Assembly: GCA_949130495.1 (NCBI GenBank)
Contig: OX422223.1
Span: 80,880,751 to 80,944,750 of the forward strand
DNA length: 64,000 nucleotides
Direction of reading: 5' to 3'
Source: Sambucus nigra
Taxonomy: Eukaryota > Streptophyta > Magnoliopsida > Dipsacales > Adoxaceae
Notes under the pieces: generated by a model
What the model was told of the DNA's origin: nothing
The model's input: only the letters and a program-made list of their open reading frames with translations
Database searches by the model: none
Part shown: piece after piece, positions 60,101-64,000 of the stretch
Layout of the letters: each line of letters begins with the position of its first letter
Numbering within the stretch: the stretch's first letter is position 1
Translations under genes and position numbers: made by a program

Positions 60101-62597
60101 TGTAATACCCCGTGATTTTAATGACTTTTAAAATGGGTTATATTTTAAATTAATAGATTAATTGAATTTTATTATAAATTAATTCATTTGGGTTTTATCC
60201 GAATTGCGGATATTAAAATGTATGATTCTGAATATTACTTAAATATATTTAGGTAATATATGAATGCAATATGGCTGTGTGATATTCATTCGGTAATTTG
60301 AATTTTTAGTCGGACGCGGTATGGGACGTGTCGGGACTAATTTATTAAATTAAAAAGGAAATTTATTTTCTATCGACCTTATAGTCATTTTGACTGCGTC
60401 GTTGCGTCCGGAAGGTTTGAAATAGTCAGAAAAGCCTATTTGGATGTTGAATTTGGGTCTCGGGTCATTTGGAAATGAAAAGACAACCCAAAAGGGCATT
60501 TTGGTCATTTTTATAGGGGATGAGTAGTGATTTCGGATTTTGTCCTATTATAAGTATTTGGAGATTAAGTGTACGTGGGTTATTCATCTTTTCTACACAA
60601 AATAGAGAAGTCATCTTCCTAGAGAGAGTGAAAGGTTGCTTGGGAAGAGAAGACTTTACTTGGGAAGGAGAAGAACTAAGACCAAAGGTCACGACCACCA
60701 ACCACCACCGGAAGTTGGCCGGAGAAAGGGAGAGACACCTGTGATATACAACACCAAAGGATCAGATCTTCATTAGAGGCAACTGTTTGATATTTGCAAT
60801 CTAAGTTTGTATATTGTCCACGTTAGAATAATTATAAAAACTGAGATTTTACATGTTTGGAAGATGAAAAGATAGAGTTGTTAATGGATTTCTGGAAACT
60901 AAAAATATATGGGAATCAAACTCATATTGTAGGTAGTTAGTAATCCATGAAATAATCATAAATCTGTTGAAGAAATTATGAAAACCATTGATGTGTTCTT
61001 GAAGATATTATGTTGATAATTTTCTGGAAAAAGAGGATATAAACATGCTTTTAATTCAATCTCTTGATGATTCTAGGATGTTTAGATGATTAGAAATCAT
61101 TTATATATGTTGATATATCATGTAGTAAGGATTATAAGTCATTTGGGTTGTTAATATGAAGGTTTGAATGATCAAAAATGGTTAAACCCGCAGTTGAAGA
61201 AATGTAGAAAAACTGGGTTGTTACCTGGGCGATCGATCGATCGACCCCCTGCCTTCGATCGATCGACCTCCCCGGGATTTTTAAAGTTATTTCTTTTTAA
61301 TGTTGGTTCTTATCCCAAAACTTTGATAGATCTTTGGTGATTGTTAATGGGATATTATGGGACTTAGAGAAGATCAGTAAGCCCTAGATAAGATTTGAAT
61401 TGATTTGATTGGGATTTAATTGATTGGAATTATGTTAGTTAAATTGGAAGAAATTTCGGTTGCTAGATTCATGTGTTGGATTCTAATTTGTATGCTTGAG
61501 TATTAATGATAGGTCCAGTAGGGGAGATTTATATAATACCTGGGTAACCTTAGGGTTACAATTTGAACATCAAGGACTGAGTTTAAGCTCATTATTGAGT
61601 ACTGAGTGTAGTACCATCGCTTAGTGGGATGGCTCCTGGATAGAGATGGGAGTTCGGACCACATTTGGTTAGAAGAGAGGATGAGGTTATCCCGGTTGCG
61701 TATTTGAAGTTGAAGAACCTCCACGATCGACAAAATTAAGTAATAGTGTATTGGAGGGGTTCCTTGTTTAGATTTCGCTTTGCGAGACATTTCGCGCATG
61801 AACCTTAACCACCTCGGGAGTGGAGAGATATTATAGGATGCGAGGATGTTGGTTTTGTTGATAAGTCTTATAGTGTGAATGAAACACTATGGACTATGAG
61901 TCATGTGATGATGGTATTCAATCCTAGTTGATAGAAGATGTGTTTATAAGAGATTAGAAACAATCGGTTATAACCCTAATCAAGGGAGAGTTTAATTCGT
62001 GGTAATTCGGGAGACATGATGTTATGGACCAGTAGGATTCTAGTGATTTCTTACTGAATTTATGTTAAGGAAAAACCTATTTGAACCTTGGGAAATGAGT
62101 GAGACTCGGGGATAATTAAATTAAAGATGAAAAGTCATATTATTTTATAAGTAGGATTTAAAGAGATATAATGCTATGTATGGGAATTATCTTAGGGTAA
62201 TGTGAGTACCTTGTTGATATTATATTATAGGTATGATAATGCCTATTTGATTGATTGATGATTATGTGTATGACATACCTAGCTTACTTGCTATCGACGG
62301 GAGGTTTGTACGTGAGGGCAGTCATATCCTGATGAATCCATGGGATCTTTGATTTGTCGCTCAAGAACATAGGTCTATGAAAGATTTATCGGGGAGTTGA
62401 TAAGTTTGCTGACTCTGGGAACGTAGGTATGTGCGTGACCCATGGATACGAGAACTATGTTCGCCTCCAATGTTTGTGTTGTTGTTTATGGTTCGAAGAA
62501 TCCTTACCGAACCTTTAGTCCCCTATTCGGTGACCAGCGATGATGGGACATGATAGCAGAGTAATGCATTACACCGCAGCTGTGACTCGGGGTGTCG

Positions 62598-62632
<35 letters not shown>

Positions 62633-63446
62633 GAATTAAATGAATGAGTGGATATATTGTGGTTAAATCATATACTGTGTGATAATTGTAGATAACGGTG
62701 AATTGAGAAAAAGAATTGAAATAAGTTAATGAATATTTATTAAAAAGCTTACTTCATGTTAATGATAATCGAATCATGTTAATGGGAAACGTCTAGATGA
62801 GTGGTGAGAATAGAAAGTGAGAGTTGGTTACTAACATGTACATAATAAATGCTTTATTGCACTTGTTAAATACTTGATGTTTTCAAAATCATTTTCACAA
62901 TCGGGCTCTGACCCGTTTCCTTGCATATTTTCTTTTCTATTGTATCTTCTATATCAGGTGTCCAGCAGCAGGGATGCCAACCTTAGCGGATTATGACGAG
63001 CTATGGAGCTATGGAGTATTGATTAGACTCCTATCTTCATTTGATTCACAGTATTCCCTTAGTTAGGGCCTGTCGCCCAAAGGAACTCAATTGTCTCTTT
63101 TCTATCTGAGTCATATACTCTTGTACTCATGTCATTTTAATACATTTAATATTGTTGGGAATTCTGTATTGGATTATTATTTGGGAATGCATATTCCAAT
63201 GGCATTTAAATTCTTTTGTGTTATCTGTTAAGTTATTTGTAGAATAATATGTGTAGTGTTATTCTTAAACTAAAAATCGGTTTTTGTTGTAATTAAAATT
63301 TGAATAGTTTTTAACACCAGCTTAATTGGGTATTGGGTGAGCTGTAAATATTTTCGACAGTGATGCTAAGAATGAGCCAACTGTATATTCTGTTTTAATT
63401 TGGTATGTGACTGGCCACCCGGTATTTAATTAGGCGGGGTGTTACA
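60101..63446 (+). mobile_element. Gypsy solo LTR, 3346 bp
   Basis: TGTAATACCCCG...GGGGTGTTACA with a perfect 5-bp duplication AGAGC (60096-60100 and 63447-63451). No internal coding region, PBS or polypurine tract. Contains two GATCGATCGATC palindromes (61230-61243 and 61255-61266) and a (TA)15 tract (62601-62630). Formed by LTR-LTR recombination. The frames at 60465-60744 and 61503-61799 are not supported. Confidence 0.92.
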
Positions 63447-63451
63447 AGAGC

Positions 63452-63690
63452 ATTAAGGCGTACGAGGGGTTCGATTAAATTATGTAGGTCTTCTATCGTG
63501 TACTTTTATAACCCCTAGCGTAGTGAATTGCATTGGTTGGTACGTCCGAGGTTTTTTCCATTTGGGTTTCCTAGTACATCGAACATTGTGAGATTGATTT
63601 TATTTTATTTGCTATACTCGCCTAGATGCATGATTTAGGTTAAGATAAAATTGGTGCTAAGTTAATTTAATTTGAAAAAAATAAAAAATA
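63452..63690 (+). repeat. Diverged Copia-like LTR, right part
   Basis: Continues from 60100 once the solo LTR is removed. CGTCCGAGGTTTTTTCC, TTTCCTAGTACATCGAAC and CGCCTAGATGCATGATTTAGG follow the order seen in the array LTRs near their 3' ends. The rest to 64000 shows no gene. Confidence 0.55.
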
Positions 63691-64000
63691 GTTGTGTTTT
63701 TTTGCCTTTCCATATAAACTCTTGCACGTAGTCACACTCTTAGAGTGAGTTGGATGGGCGTAATAATAAATCATAATATTTTTAAAAATATTTTCCTTTA
63801 TTCATAATAGTGGCGTTATAGAGAGATACATTTCAAGGAAAGAAAAAGGAAATAATTTAATTAAATAATGAATGAAATTAAACGGATAAGGAGATGCTTC
63901 AAAAAATTATAATTGTCGAACGATGCTTCATCATGATCGATAATTGTTTGCCCAGCTAGTGAAAATATAGTTGTAGGTTTTCCGCATTCCACAATTAGAG

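Noticed and set aside
1..64000. CRISPR arrays, operons, ribosome-binding sites or bacterial-type systems
   Set aside because: The window is plainly plant nuclear DNA; spaced repeats are tandem or LTR repeats with no spacer structure.

Overview
The window is a repeat-rich, AT-rich piece of a flowering-plant nuclear chromosome. The evidence is plant-type Gypsy and Copia LTR retrotransposons, a CACTA (En/Spm) transposon, a Helitron, MITEs and GT/AG introns. I find no convincing ordinary host gene, rRNA or tRNA, and I cannot name the species.

Left half (1-34190) is a nested stack whose boundaries mostly resolve to the base. The outer layers are 3' ends of two old Gypsy elements on + (31898-34190 and 28775-31901). 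Inside lies a tandem array of short-bodied Copia-like elements (1-2924 and 26363-28770: three LTRs alternating with bodies of about 720 bp). A Tekay/Del-type Gypsy element on - (2925-26362, TSD CAAGT) sits in the middle LTR of that array. A Tat-lineage Gypsy element on - (6786-20998, TSD CTCAT) sits in the Tekay pol. A 2.0-kb solo LTR (15038-17065, TSD CAATG) sits in the Tat reverse transcriptase. The Tat element has gag, protease, RT, RNase H, a second RNase H and integrase in one frame on -. Between integrase and 3' LTR it carries two genes on the opposite strand, behind their own TATA-like promoter: a Transposase_28-like gene with three stops, and an unbroken 423-codon coiled-coil gene.

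Middle (34190-49370): a Mutator-like element with 185-bp inverted ends (36083-37368); a Helitron (38446-41001) whose empty site survives in an adjacent direct duplication of about 0.6 kb; a hAT-type MITE with 8-bp TSD (42438-42623); and a 3.7-kb CACTA element (43043-46781, TSD AAA). The CACTA has a near-perfect long hairpin near its 5' end and a decayed four-exon Transposase_24-like gene but no visible DDE transposase. A Gypsy LTR on - follows (46782-49368).

Right part (49370-64000): about 5 kb of AT-rich sequence with nothing recognisable except a Stowaway-like MITE; a diverged relic of a second Tat-lineage element with another antisense Transposase_28-like pseudogene (54690-58340); and a diverged relative of the Copia-like LTR interrupted by a 3.35-kb Gypsy solo LTR (60101-63446, TSD AGAGC).

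The most unusual non-annotated signal is a module of closely spaced palindromes (GATCGATC-type or CGAATCGATTCG-type) about 1.06-1.22 kb from the 5' end of four Gypsy LTRs. Each of these LTR families also has a TA-dinucleotide tract further downstream. All boundaries and counts were read by eye; family names rest on recognised motifs, not on database searches.
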